Source: JACRPI01 sp964385055
GTDB lineage: Archaea > Nanobdellota > Nanobdellia > Woesearchaeales > DSVV01
Direction: 5' to 3'
Length of the DNA stretch: 38,704 bases
Assembly: GCA_964385055.1 (NCBI GenBank)
Contig: CAYLMH010000010.1
Location: 1 to 38,704, forward strand
Shown: one piece after another, positions 1 through 7,523 of the stretch
Layout: each line of letters begins with the position of its first letter
Numbering within the stretch: the first letter of the stretch is position 1
Notes under the pieces: generated by a model
The model's database searches: none
What the model saw: only the letters and a program-made list of their open reading frames with translations
What the model was told of the DNA's origin: nothing
Program-made: the position numbers and the translations under genes

Positions 1-242
1 GGCATTGGACCAATCTGATAGACATCAACACCCATAGAACATAAGCCAGAAGTTAACGCGTACTCGAAAATATAACCACTGACTCTCGTGTCTTTTGCGA
101 TGATTACTTTATGACGCTTATGATTTGATTTTGCAAAGATACATGCCGCTGCCTGTCCTAAGAGAAGAATTGTTTCTGGAATCATAGGCGGGACGTTTAC
201 TTTTCCTCGGATCCCATCTGTCCCAAAGAGTTTTCGCACCAT
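1..242 (-). CDS. glmM: Phosphoglucosamine mutase / phosphomannomutase, N-terminal part (runs off window)
   Basis: Only the first 80 or so codons are present. They contain the family N-terminal signature KLFGTDGIRG and, about 40 residues on, IAKDTRVSG, which belongs to the first alpha/beta domain of phosphohexomutases and precedes the (unseen) phosphoserine loop. The enzyme interconverts hexose 6- and 1-phosphates and supplies activated sugars for glycans. An in-frame ATG at 266 would give eight extra residues, but it overlaps the TATA box (266-274 on this strand). The ATG at 242 lies 28 bases from the TATA centre and directly precedes the conserved start of the family, so I chose it. Whether the substrate is glucosamine, mannose or glucose phosphate cannot be told from this part. 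Confidence 0.85.
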   Translation of the reverse strand, partial: MVRKLFGTDGIRGKVNVPPMIPETILLLGQAAACIFAKSNHKRHKVIIAKDTRVSGYIFEYALTSGLCSMGVDVYQIGPM

Positions 243-265
243 CTCTTTTGGTGAGTTTAGGGTCA

Positions 266-274
266 TTTATATAC
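266..274 (-). promoter_or_regulatory. TATA box of the phosphohexomutase gene
   Basis: GTATATAAA on the minus strand, centred about 28 bases before the ATG at 242. It decides the start: transcription would begin at or just before 242, which makes the upstream ATG at 266 untranscribed. Confidence 0.6.
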
Positions 275-286
275 TTAGTGGAAGAA

Positions 287-312
287 AAATCGTCATGAAC
301 TTGTGACGATTT
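287..312 (-). terminator. Hairpin terminator or operator after the NUDIX gene
   Basis: Perfect 9-bp inverted repeat AAATCGTCA / TGACGATTT with an 8-base loop, 23 bases after the NUDIX stop codon. On the minus strand it is followed by a T-rich tract, as in an intrinsic terminator. It also sits just upstream of the phosphohexomutase TATA box, so an operator role is possible. Confidence 0.45.
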
Positions 313-334
313 CTTGTTAGAATAAGGGTAAGTC

Positions 335-835
335 TCACTTTCGGAGAGGTTTTATGTGTGTTTCATATGCGTGTTCTAGAAGTTGCCGCATGTATGGAGC
401 CATTGGTTCTGGAAGCTGATCAAACACATACCAATCTGCATGCACAAGCTCTTTTCCAATCCTTATTGCTCCTTTCCCTTCTGCAATAAAATCATAGAGA
501 ACAAAATTCATCGTTGGATCTTTAAACCCCATTTCTTTCCCTGTCTTTGTTTTTTGTTGAAGTAGAACAATGTTTTCCAAATCAAGATCTACTTCTTCTT
601 TTGTTTCTCTTATGGCACATGCTTCTACTGCTTTTTCTTCTCTTTTTGGATCAGCTTCTTCAATCTGTGTATAATCCACTTCATCTATTTTTCCGCCAGG
701 AATGTGATATAAAAGCGTACCTGTTTCCTGCTGCCTAAACTTCTCCGATTGAATGAGACATACTTCATATTTCTCACTTTCTTCATTTTTTCTGTAGATG
801 ATGACGCCTGTGCATCTGCGAATATTTTTTCCCAT
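335..835 (-). CDS. NUDIX hydrolase
   Basis: A 166-residue single-domain protein. The Nudix box is recognisable: PGGKID begins the motif at about residue 47, and AIRETKEEVDL completes it at about residues 73-83, with the metal-binding REXXEE glutamates intact. An insertion of roughly 15 charged residues separates the Gly-Gly from the Glu-rich half, longer than in MutT. These enzymes cleave nucleoside diphosphates linked to another moiety (house-cleaning of nucleotides, mRNA caps or ADP-sugars). The substrate cannot be predicted here. It is divergently transcribed from the coiled-coil gene across the CATTGCAATG clusters. No clear TATA box lies at the usual distance from the ATG, so the start is less certain than for other genes. 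Confidence 0.85.
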   Translation of the reverse strand: MGKNIRRCTGVIIYRKNEESEKYEVCLIQSEKFRQQETGTLLYHIPGGKIDEVDYTQIEEADPKREEKAVEACAIRETKEEVDLDLENIVLLQQKTKTGKEMGFKDPTMNFVLYDFIAEGKGAIRIGKELVHADWYVFDQLPEPMAPYMRQLLEHAYETHIKPLRK

Positions 836-907
836 ATATTTTTAGATTATTCTTCTTCTTTACAAATGTTTTCGTGAAAAAATAAAAAATGAAATGAATA
901 CCAATCA

Positions 908-1000
908 ACAGTTAGGTATTGCAATGGGCATTGTAAACATTGCAATGCATTGCAACAGCCATTGCAATGAAGACAATGCGTTGCAATGAGTATTGTAATG
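908..1000. repeat. CATTGCAATG palindrome cluster 1
   Basis: Dense cluster of the perfect 10-bp palindrome CATTGCAATG and close variants (about five in 90 bases, e.g. near 917, 938, 960 and 980), spaced by multiples of about 10 bases. Its first 40 bases are nearly the same as the start of cluster 2. It lies upstream of the NUDIX gene. Short ORFs that run through it are low-complexity repeats of Leu-Gln-Cys or Asn-Val-Cys type and are not credible genes. Confidence 0.85.
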
Positions 1001-1143
1001 TGTTTTTCATGAAAAATGCCTATTTGGCAGTGCTTTTTTATGGAGAAATAGAGAAAAAAGACATTAGAAAAGAAGAAAGTGAGGACAAGTATAGGAAAAA
1101 GGCAACGAAAAGAACAAAAAGAGAAGAAAACAGGTTCTCGACG

Positions 1144-1241
1144 GCAGTTTAGGCATTGCAATGGGCATTGGAGGCATTGCAATGCCATTATATTCATTGC
1201 ATTGCGAACATTGGAAACATTGCAAACATTGCAATGGGCAT
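1144..1241. repeat. CATTGCAATG palindrome cluster 2
   Basis: Second cluster, with full palindromes at about 1153, 1174 and 1226 and 9-base units of the type CATTGNAAA near its right end. It begins with the same roughly 40-base pattern as cluster 1 (CAGTT-AGG, then palindromes) at a distance of about 236 bases. It ends 17 bases before the TATA box of the coiled-coil/winged-helix gene, where an activator or repressor would bind. The AT-rich stretch between the clusters (1001-1143) shows nothing else. Confidence 0.85.
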
Positions 1242-1258
1242 TTCTTCTGTTCGCAAGC

Positions 1259-1267
1259 TTTATATAT
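1259..1267 (+). promoter_or_regulatory. TATA box of the coiled-coil/wHTH gene
   Basis: TTTATATAT centred about 29 bases before the ATG at 1292, consistent with a leaderless transcript. Cluster 2 lies immediately upstream. Confidence 0.65.
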
Positions 1268-1291
1268 CTCAACTTGTCTTGATGTTATGGG

Positions 1292-2242
1292 ATGGGGATA
1301 CTCGATTTATTCAAAGCAAAACAAGAACAACCTTCTGCAAATAGAAGACTCCAAGCAATGCATGGTCATGTGAGCGAAGCATTTTCTCATCTTCATGGAC
1401 AGGTTTCGGCATTGCATCAGGAAGTACTCAAACAACAAGAATGGCTGAAATATCTTCATACCAATCATCTTTCTTTGAACACCCAACATGGAGATCACAA
1501 AGAGCTTACCAAAAGTGAAGTCACGCGGGTAAATAGCTGGATTACCTTCTTACACAAAGCAGTGCAAAAACAGGAAAAACAGATTGCACAAGTTCAGAAA
1601 AGTATTGAAGATTCTACAACGAATGTAGAAAAAAACATTGCACTTTTGTACCAATCTATGGAAAAAGTACACAAAAAAGCAACCGAGAAACAAGCGCCAC
1701 AGATTATTGAAAAGGAAATTAACCATGATGCGCTTGCACAGAAAGTATTGCAGAACATTAACCTTGATATTGAAGGGATCAAATCACAAGTTCGACAAGA
1801 AGTGTATAGTTCTTTAGCCGCATCATTACAAGAAGAACAGGAAAAACACAAACAATCTGTTCAAGAAATGTTCAGCGCACTTCAGCAGGAACAAGAATCG
1901 GGGTATGAAGAAGAAGCAGTTGCTCCTCAACCAACCATTGTTCCACAACAGCCACAGCTTATGCATGCTTCTTTTGAGCAAGCAGCTTCTCCTTTCTGGG
2001 CAATGCAGCTTACTAACCCTGAACAGAAACTCCTCAATCTTTTGATGAGCGAAGCTGACCCTTTGACATATACAAAGATCAGCCAGCTTACGGGACACAG
2101 CATTAACACTGTTCGCGTCAACATGAATGTTTTGAAGAAAAAGAATCTTGTTGAAGAATCCACGCTTCCTTCTGGTGTCAAACTCTTTTCTATCAGCAAT
2201 AAAGAGAAAGTGAAGAAGATGTATAATGTGCAGGTTTTGTAG
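1292..2242 (+). CDS. Coiled-coil protein with C-terminal winged helix
   Basis: A 316-residue protein not matching a named family I know. Residues about 20-200 are polar and Gln/Glu/Lys rich with heptad character, predicting long coiled coils. A Pro/Gln-rich linker follows (about 206-235). Residues about 240-316 form a winged helix-turn-helix: the helix pair around YTKISQLTGHSINTVRVNMN and a wing ending in LFSISNKEK. A coiled coil plus wHTH suggests an oligomeric DNA-binding protein. The palindrome clusters directly upstream are an obvious candidate binding site, so autoregulation or a structural/partition role is possible; this is inference. The N-terminal GILDLFK could be an amphipathic helix. 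Its stop abuts that of the convergent ketopantoate reductase gene. Confidence 0.75.
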   Translation: MGILDLFKAKQEQPSANRRLQAMHGHVSEAFSHLHGQVSALHQEVLKQQEWLKYLHTNHLSLNTQHGDHKELTKSEVTRVNSWITFLHKAVQKQEKQIAQVQKSIEDSTTNVEKNIALLYQSMEKVHKKATEKQAPQIIEKEINHDALAQKVLQNINLDIEGIKSQVRQEVYSSLAASLQEEQEKHKQSVQEMFSALQQEQESGYEEEAVAPQPTIVPQQPQLMHASFEQAASPFWAMQLTNPEQKLLNLLMSEADPLTYTKISQLTGHSINTVRVNMNVLKKKNLVEESTLPSGVKLFSISNKEKVKKMYNVQVL

Positions 2243-3118
2243 TTATTTTTGTATTTTTTTAAACTCTTGGACTATTTTCTCATTTTCAGGCGTTACAATT
2301 CCTGCTTTCTTTCCCTGCGCCACAATATAGCCATTCAAAAAATCTATCTCTGTCTTTCTTCCAGATAAAACATCTTGATATGTTGAAGAATAATGCTTCA
2401 TATGTGACCAAACACGATACATCCTTGTTTTGATAATTTTTGGATCTTCAAGTTTATATTGCTTAGAAAGAACTTTATAACACTCTTCAAACAGCAAATC
2501 AATTCTTTTCCTTACTCTTTCTGATCCAAACAATTCATCGAATGGTTTTTTTTCTATTGCCGACAAGGCATTCAGACAGCAATTAACAATTGTCTTTTCT
2601 GCGCGATATGTTCCTAACTCGCTTTCTGGCTTACAGAGGATTCCTGCGTCCAGAAGCAGTTTGCTTACTTCTTTTCCTTCTTTTGTATTCTCTACTTTCC
2701 ACCCCATTTCTGTTGGAGTCATCAATAACTGATCCTCAAGCAAGCGAAACCCTTCAAACACAGAAAGAACAATGATTCGCGGTTTTTCTATTATTTTCTG
2801 ATATTTCTCATTATCAACAAGCCCATTTTGAATGCTTACTAAGACAGAGCATGTCACTTGATTCTTTCTTAATTCCTTCAAGATAGTCTCTAAGTCGTAT
2901 AGTTTTACTGTGATAAAAATAAAGTCAAAATGTTTTTTTACAGGTATCTTGTATATCTTTTCTGGAACCTGCATCCTTTTATGATTAATAAAAATATAAT
3001 CAGAAATTGCTTTTAACTTTCTTTTCCCTAAAAGCGTTACTTCATTATCTTCTGAAGCAAGAAGTGCCCCTAAATAAATTCCCACTGCACCTGCTCCACA
3101 AATAAGTACCTTCTTCAT
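2243..3118 (-). CDS. panE: 2-dehydropantoate 2-reductase (ketopantoate reductase)
   Basis: A 291-residue protein, the usual family length. The N-terminus KVLICGAGAVGIYLGALLA is the Rossmann NADP-binding glycine motif of the ApbA/PanE family. The middle contains the conserved region IQNGLVDNE (about residues 95-103) and the C-terminal domain contains EKTIVNCCLNALSAI (about 170-184) with the catalytic lysine region. The enzyme reduces ketopantoate to pantoate with NADPH in coenzyme A synthesis. It lies seven bases after the AK6-like kinase gene and is probably the last gene of a three-gene operon (4135 to 2243). PanE-like proteins can act on other 2-oxo acids, so the substrate is known only at the family level. 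Confidence 0.85.
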   Translation of the reverse strand: MKKVLICGAGAVGIYLGALLASEDNEVTLLGKRKLKAISDYIFINHKRMQVPEKIYKIPVKKHFDFIFITVKLYDLETILKELRKNQVTCSVLVSIQNGLVDNEKYQKIIEKPRIIVLSVFEGFRLLEDQLLMTPTEMGWKVENTKEGKEVSKLLLDAGILCKPESELGTYRAEKTIVNCCLNALSAIEKKPFDELFGSERVRKRIDLLFEECYKVLSKQYKLEDPKIIKTRMYRVWSHMKHYSSTYQDVLSGRKTEIDFLNGYIVAQGKKAGIVTPENEKIVQEFKKIQK

Positions 3119-3125
3119 TCTACAC

Positions 3126-3611
3126 CTATGTTTCGATTATTTTAACCTTATGCCCTGCTTCTTGCGCTTCTGTGAGGCACACATCGAATATTTCGCATTC
3201 AAGGTTTTCTGCTATCTTTGCTTTATGATAGCCACGTTTCTTCAATCGGCCTTGGAGTTTTTTCAAACTTGTTTTAGTTACTATACATATGTCTATATGT
3301 TTTGGATTGACATAATGCGCAAGATGAGAATCAATTATCAATGAAATGCCTTTCTTTCGCGCTTCTTTGATGATCTTTACAAGGATTTTATTGAGTTTTT
3401 TTACATCAATGATCGCTGCTTTACGCTTCTTGTCATAGCCTTCTTTCAACTTGTTGTGCTTGATAACGTCGTTGACGTCTATGTAGACTGCGCGCTGCTT
3501 TTCTGCGATCTTCTTTGCAGTTGTTGTCTTGCCTGTACCTGGTGTTCCTGTGACTATGGTTATTGTTGTTTTCTTTGTTTTTGTTTGTTTTCCTTTTTTT
3601 ATCTTCTTCAT
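3126..3611 (-). CDS. AK6/Fap7-type adenylate kinase
   Basis: A 161-residue P-loop protein. After a Lys-rich N-terminus the Walker A motif GTPGTGKT stands at about residues 22-29. The C-terminal NLECEIFDVCLTEA (about 136-149) is typical of the archaeal and eukaryotic AK6/Fap7 group, which has adenylate kinase/ATPase activity and helps mature the small ribosomal subunit. The middle IIDSHLAHY matches the conserved D-x-H region of the family. The ATG overlaps the stop of the upstream gene by 4 bases (ATGA), so the two are translationally coupled. Confidence 0.85.
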   Translation of the reverse strand: MKKIKKGKQTKTKKTTITIVTGTPGTGKTTTAKKIAEKQRAVYIDVNDVIKHNKLKEGYDKKRKAAIIDVKKLNKILVKIIKEARKKGISLIIDSHLAHYVNPKHIDICIVTKTSLKKLQGRLKKRGYHKAKIAENLECEIFDVCLTEAQEAGHKVKIIET

Positions 3612-4135
3612 TGATACACCTTTTGGAAGATCTCAATAAATATATCTTGCGGTATTTGGATGCCTGCATTGACAAAGGCATTCGCTAACTGTGTTGCCGC
3701 TTGTCGCTGTTCTTCTGTTTTTTTGCTGAGCTGGATGTTGAGAAGTTCTTTTAAGGTGAAGGAGTTCATATAGCCATCGTTTATTTTGAGCGTTACTTCT
3801 TTCTTGCCACTGGTGACTTTCAGTTTTTCAGGATCTCCCACTATTTTTCCGTTTTGCAAGAGCCACTTTTTTTGGACTAGCGGGTCTTTTGTAAACCCTT
3901 GCTGCGAGAGTGTCCACTCCATCAATACTTGGATGATCGCTTTTAGATCTGCGTTTTCGATGTTCTTATTTTCTTCTTTACAGAATGTTTCGAATAATGC
4001 ATTGTTGGTTTTGCTGAGAATGTAGACTTTTCCTAAGTATTGGACGACTTTTTGCCTTGCTGTTTTGTCTTTCCAGACACTTTTCACGAGGTATGCGTAC
4101 TCTAATCCTTTGATTTTTTTAATTCGAATGAACAT
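3608..4135 (-). CDS. Conserved archaeal protein of unknown function
   Basis: A 175-residue protein I cannot assign. The first 40 residues (MFIRIKKIKGLEYAYLV, then RQKVVQYLGK) resemble the short N-terminal beta module at the start of IS4/IS1634-type transposases, but there is no DDE catalytic domain and the protein is only 175 residues long. The rest is mixed, ending in an Ile/Gln-rich helix. A TATA box (ATTAAATA on the minus strand) centred near 4163 suggests a leaderless start and first position in the operon with the AK6-like kinase and ketopantoate reductase. The link to ribosome maturation through its partner is conjecture. Confidence 0.7.
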   Translation of the reverse strand: MFIRIKKIKGLEYAYLVKSVWKDKTARQKVVQYLGKVYILSKTNNALFETFCKEENKNIENADLKAIIQVLMEWTLSQQGFTKDPLVQKKWLLQNGKIVGDPEKLKVTSGKKEVTLKINDGYMNSFTLKELLNIQLSKKTEEQRQAATQLANAFVNAGIQIPQDIFIEIFQKVYQ

Positions 4136-4181
4136 AGTGCCTAGAAAAGAGTCTTTTGTATTTAATGGTTGCTCTTGGCGG

Positions 4182-5126
4182 TTATTTTACACTCTCTATT
4201 GCCTGTAATGCTTCTATAGCAAATAAGGTTGTCATTATTCCATGACCTTGTTGCCAATATGTTTTTTGATTGTGGACTGCCTCCCATGACCACAAACCAT
4301 TTTTTAGTCTTGTTCTAAGAAAATACTCTTTTGCTTGCTCTGCTGTTTTTCTTATTCCTCTTTCTGCTGCTGCTGTCCCTATCCATGCTGCTTCCAACGT
4401 ATTTCCTATTGTTACATGTTCTAGAAACTGATCAAGAGACGCTTCTGCATTTCTGTCCAGAAATGTTCTTTCATATGCACTTATCTCTGTTGCTCTTGCT
4501 GCAAGATATGCTCTTCCTGAAGGATAATACGTTGTTGCTTCCGGCATGTTGGCTAAATGCATTATTTGTTTGTTGAGTGTTTTTTTAAGATGATATTCAA
4601 CTTCATCATGCAGTCCTGCTCTTGCATAAAATAATGCAACTGCGCTTGTCACGACAGGATCTGGCTCTTCATCTAACCCGAAATCTCCAAACCACGTTCT
4701 TATTCCTTCTGGATGAAGGAGCTCTCTGAATTGTCCTTTATTCTTTGTTGCACTCATTTTTGCTGGAATAGAAAGCCCTGCTTGTTCTGCTTCTGAGAAG
4801 ACAAGAAGAGCAAGTGCAGTCGTATCTACATCTGCGGGAAATGGAGGAAGCCCCGGCACAGAACGAGGCGCATTATATCTCCAGCGACAATATCCTTCTT
4901 CAGTTTCTATGACTGTCTCTTCAAAATAAGGAAAACATCTTTGAAGATAGGTTGGGTCTTTCGTTATTTTATACAACTCGAGTGCAACAAGCGCGGTATC
5001 AAACACAGTATCTCTTTGTTCAACAACACCTTCACTACTTCTTCGTTCTATGAAAAACTTTCCAGTAAAGGAGTCACCAATTGCTCTTATCGTTTCTTCA
5101 ATAGTTTTTTCTGTCATTCTCTTCAC
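4182..5126 (-). CDS. Terpene-cyclase/prenyltransferase-like alpha-barrel protein
   Basis: A 314-residue, all-helical protein with repeat units of the prenyltransferase/squalene-oxidase type (for example VFDTALVALELYKI, then DVDTTALALLVFSEA, then TSAVALFYARAG). The segment PPFPADVDTTA (about residues 94-104) lines up with the class II terpene cyclase motif DXDDTA: the first two aspartates remain and the third position is Thr. There is no signal peptide or membrane segment. At about 314 residues it corresponds to one barrel, much shorter than squalene-hopene cyclase. It overlaps the polyprenyl synthase gene by 4 bases (GTGA), so a prenyl diphosphate is the likely substrate. The start is GTG at 5126; an ATG at 5117 is the alternative. 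A non-terpenoid alpha/alpha barrel cannot be excluded. Confidence 0.65.
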   Translation of the reverse strand: MKRMTEKTIEETIRAIGDSFTGKFFIERRSSEGVVEQRDTVFDTALVALELYKITKDPTYLQRCFPYFEETVIETEEGYCRWRYNAPRSVPGLPPFPADVDTTALALLVFSEAEQAGLSIPAKMSATKNKGQFRELLHPEGIRTWFGDFGLDEEPDPVVTSAVALFYARAGLHDEVEYHLKKTLNKQIMHLANMPEATTYYPSGRAYLAARATEISAYERTFLDRNAEASLDQFLEHVTIGNTLEAAWIGTAAAERGIRKTAEQAKEYFLRTRLKNGLWSWEAVHNQKTYWQQGHGIMTTLFAIEALQAIESVK

Positions 5127-5974
5127 GAAGGCGTTGTTATCATATATTCAATCATTGCTTCTACTTGCGTTCCTCCTCTTATGCTTCGTATGTTTTGTAT
5201 AGTTCTTTGTTTTCTTCTTATTAAGTCTTCTCTCACATACTCTATACCCCAACGATAGACTGAAGTTTGTTTTTCTACATCTAAACCCACTGGTTTTCCT
5301 GTAATTTCTGGAGCAGAAACATCTCGCAAATCATCAAAGAGTTGATACGCAACTGCGACATCTTCTCCTACGGCTCTTAAAAGATTTTGTTCTCCCTCGC
5401 TTCTTCCAAGAAGGACTGCTGGAAGATGAAATGCAACTTCCATGAGTTTATTCTTTTTTCGCATTGATTCCCAAAGCGCAGCATCTGTTTTCTCTCTTTG
5501 CACATCTATTTCCTGACCAACATACAAATCCCGCAATGTTTCATAAAGAAGTCTCTCAACATCTTTCTCTTGTCCGTGTTCTCTTGCATTCTCTGCAATA
5601 AGATATCGTCCTTCATTTTCCAGTGCAACTGCCGCAAGAATTGCTATGTCTTGTCCATACTGCACCCATGTTGTTGGCTTTGCTTTTCTTTGTTCTGCAT
5701 TATCCATGCACGGAAGATCATCAAAAATCAACGAAGCATGATGGACACATTCTAAACCAACAACACCTTTAAGAAAATTCTCTTCTTGGCCGCCTAACAT
5801 AGTATAGACTTCAAGAGCAAGAACGCTTCTATATCTGTGCCCTTCTGGATATATTGTGTAGAGTGCTGCTTGTTCATGTTTTCGTGAGGAAGAAAATAAT
5901 TGAGATAGATATTCTTCTAGAGCATCATTTATTTTTCTTTTCTGGATTTCGATATAACTTCCTATGTCTTCCAT
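5123..5974 (-). CDS. Short-chain trans-polyprenyl diphosphate synthase (GGPP/FPP type)
   Basis: A 283-residue isoprenyl diphosphate synthase. The first aspartate-rich motif is DDLPCMDN (DDXXXXD type, about residues 86-93) and the second is FDDLRD (DDXXD, about residue 218). The residues before the first motif, HASLIFDD, are small at position -5 (Ala) rather than aromatic, which in this family usually allows products longer than FPP, such as GGPP. GGPP feeds archaeal ether lipids. A TATA-like box (TTTTAAAG on the minus strand, centred near 6000) predicts a leaderless start at 5974. The downstream cyclase-like gene overlaps it, so one role may be to feed that enzyme. The product length is inferred. 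Confidence 0.85.
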   Translation of the reverse strand: MEDIGSYIEIQKRKINDALEEYLSQLFSSSRKHEQAALYTIYPEGHRYRSVLALEVYTMLGGQEENFLKGVVGLECVHHASLIFDDLPCMDNAEQRKAKPTTWVQYGQDIAILAAVALENEGRYLIAENAREHGQEKDVERLLYETLRDLYVGQEIDVQREKTDAALWESMRKKNKLMEVAFHLPAVLLGRSEGEQNLLRAVGEDVAVAYQLFDDLRDVSAPEITGKPVGLDVEKQTSVYRWGIEYVREDLIRRKQRTIQNIRSIRGGTQVEAMIEYMITTPS

Positions 5975-6010
5975 TAGAGAAAGGAGTCTGTTTTGCTTTA
6001 AAAAATTGAC

Positions 6011-6640
6011 TTATTTCTTCTTGTACTTCGTAATAATAAAATCTGCAACAAGATAAGAAATAATCGAACCCATCACTACTACTAAGAATAACCACACGAG
6101 ATTTTGCTCTGCTGCAATAGTTTGTGTAGATGCTGCGAGTGTATCTTGCGCTAAAGAAGTTGATTCAAATGCAACACTGTCTATAGCTCTTTCTGCTGAT
6201 TGTTTTAATGCAAACGTACTCTCTTCTGCAACTACTTCCATACTTGGTGCTGTTGTATAATATTGGAACGCTGTTGCCATTGCTCCTACTAGGATACTTA
6301 CTGGCAGGATTTTCTTGAGTTTTTGGATAATGGATTCTGTTGGCTGTTCTTGCGCAATAATAACTAACTTATTTGCCAATGCGTAATGCTTGATTTCTTT
6401 TCCTTTCTTGGAATAATGATATTCGTCTGCTTTGATCAAATTTGCTTGCTCTAAGTTGGTGAGATTATAATGAATTGTTGATAATGGGAGGTTGAGCTCT
6501 TTCGCCAAATCTGTCGCGATGTATTCTTTCTTTCCAAGAAGTTCAAGAATCTTTCTTGCTGTTTTGTTGCCGATGAGTTCACCGAGTTTTTTGGATTTTT
6601 CATCAGCAAGATTGACCAAGAGGAAGGAATTTTCTGGCAT
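6011..6640 (-). CDS. Membrane-anchored winged-helix transcription regulator
   Basis: A 209-residue protein. Residues 15-95 form an ArsR-like winged helix (NKTARKILELL, then YIATDLAKELNLPLSTIHYNL, then a wing near YHYSKKGKEIKHY). Two membrane segments follow, about 111-128 and 181-203, with a roughly 50-residue Ser/Thr/Ala-rich loop between them and a Lys-rich C-terminus. This places the DNA-binding domain in the cytoplasm and a loop outside, as expected for a one-component membrane sensor. A TATA box (CTATATATG on the minus strand, near 6667) gives a leaderless start. Targets are unknown; neighbours on the same strand are the prenyl synthase pair downstream and TatD upstream. Confidence 0.8.
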   Translation of the reverse strand: MPENSFLLVNLADEKSKKLGELIGNKTARKILELLGKKEYIATDLAKELNLPLSTIHYNLTNLEQANLIKADEYHYSKKGKEIKHYALANKLVIIAQEQPTESIIQKLKKILPVSILVGAMATAFQYYTTAPSMEVVAEESTFALKQSAERAIDSVAFESTSLAQDTLAASTQTIAAEQNLVWLFLVVVMGSIISYLVADFIITKYKKK

Positions 6641-6707
6641 ATTGTGAAGATGCTTTATGTTGCATATATAGTTTGCGATAGGTTTGAATGGGGTTGGAGT
6701 TATTCAC

Positions 6708-7490
6708 TTAAAGAAACAACTGCTGATAATTCTGATATAACGCATTCTCGACTTCTTTTAATTCCAATTTCTTGATCTTTGCGATCATTTTGTAGGTTTC
6801 AACGACATTCGCGGGCTCATTCTTTGCGTCTTTTTCTGGCGCGAGAAATGGACTGTCTGTTTCGCCAAACAATTGCGTAATCGGCATGAACTTAATGAGC
6901 TCTTGAAAGTGATCTGATCTGACACAATTGGTTGGAATACTGCAATACCATTTATTGTCTCTAATTTTCTGCCACAATCCTTTCTTTCCTGAGAAACAAT
7001 GCATAATCACTTTCTTTGCGTTGTGCTTTTCTAATAATGCTATCACTTCTGCTTCTGCTTTTCTTGAATGGATAATTAATGGTTTGTCTATTTCTTTACT
7101 CAGCTCTACGATTCTTTCAAAGATTTCAAATTGCTTTCTTGTTTTGTGCTCTGACTTCTGATCAATTCCCACTTCTCCAATCGCAATAATATCATTTTTA
7201 TGCTTTCGTATAAAGGCAATTTCTTCATCCACATCAAAGTTTATTGTTTCTTCTTTGTAATGACCTGCTCTCACATCATCCATCATTGCTTCCCACGGAT
7301 AGATTCCTAATGCTGCTTTTACTTGAGGATATTTCTTTGCGAGCATGAGCGCATGCCTATTTGTCTCTTTGTTTAATCCATTTGCTATGATGAGTTTGAC
7401 GCCATTATGTTCTGCATTCGTTATTGCTTGCGCTGTTTGCTCTTCTGTATAAAAATACGGATCAAGATGCGCGTGGACGTCGATGTACAT
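6708..7490 (-). CDS. TatD-family metal-dependent hydrolase / DNase
   Basis: A 260-residue TIM-barrel amidohydrolase. Visible metal ligands: DVHAHLD at the N-terminus (HXH), GEVGID in the middle, PLIIHSRKAE, VIMHCFSGK, and GETDSPFLAP near residue 212. All conserved positions of the TatD group appear intact. Members are Mg-dependent DNases or phosphodiesterases used in DNA repair and turnover. A TATA-like box (CTATTTATAG on the minus strand) lies about 28 bases before the ATG, so it probably has its own leaderless transcript. Confidence 0.85.
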   Translation of the reverse strand: MYIDVHAHLDPYFYTEEQTAQAITNAEHNGVKLIIANGLNKETNRHALMLAKKYPQVKAALGIYPWEAMMDDVRAGHYKEETINFDVDEEIAFIRKHKNDIIAIGEVGIDQKSEHKTRKQFEIFERIVELSKEIDKPLIIHSRKAEAEVIALLEKHNAKKVIMHCFSGKKGLWQKIRDNKWYCSIPTNCVRSDHFQELIKFMPITQLFGETDSPFLAPEKDAKNEPANVVETYKMIAKIKKLELKEVENALYQNYQQLFL

Positions 7491-7523
7491 AGAAAAAGAT
7501 AGAATTTGTTTTCCTATAAATAG

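Noticed and set aside
908..1241. CRISPR array
   Set aside because: Repeats are 9-11 bases, palindromic and without unique spacers of constant length; no cas genes nearby.
847..1373. Several open frames through the 0.85-1.37 kb region on both strands
   Set aside because: They read the CATTGCAATG repeats as Leu-Gln-Cys or Asn-Val-Cys runs, lack domain similarity and overlap the promoter of the coiled-coil gene.
3608..4135. Transposase pseudogene
   Set aside because: Only the N-terminal module resembles a transposase; the frame is intact, has a promoter and is coupled to the next gene.
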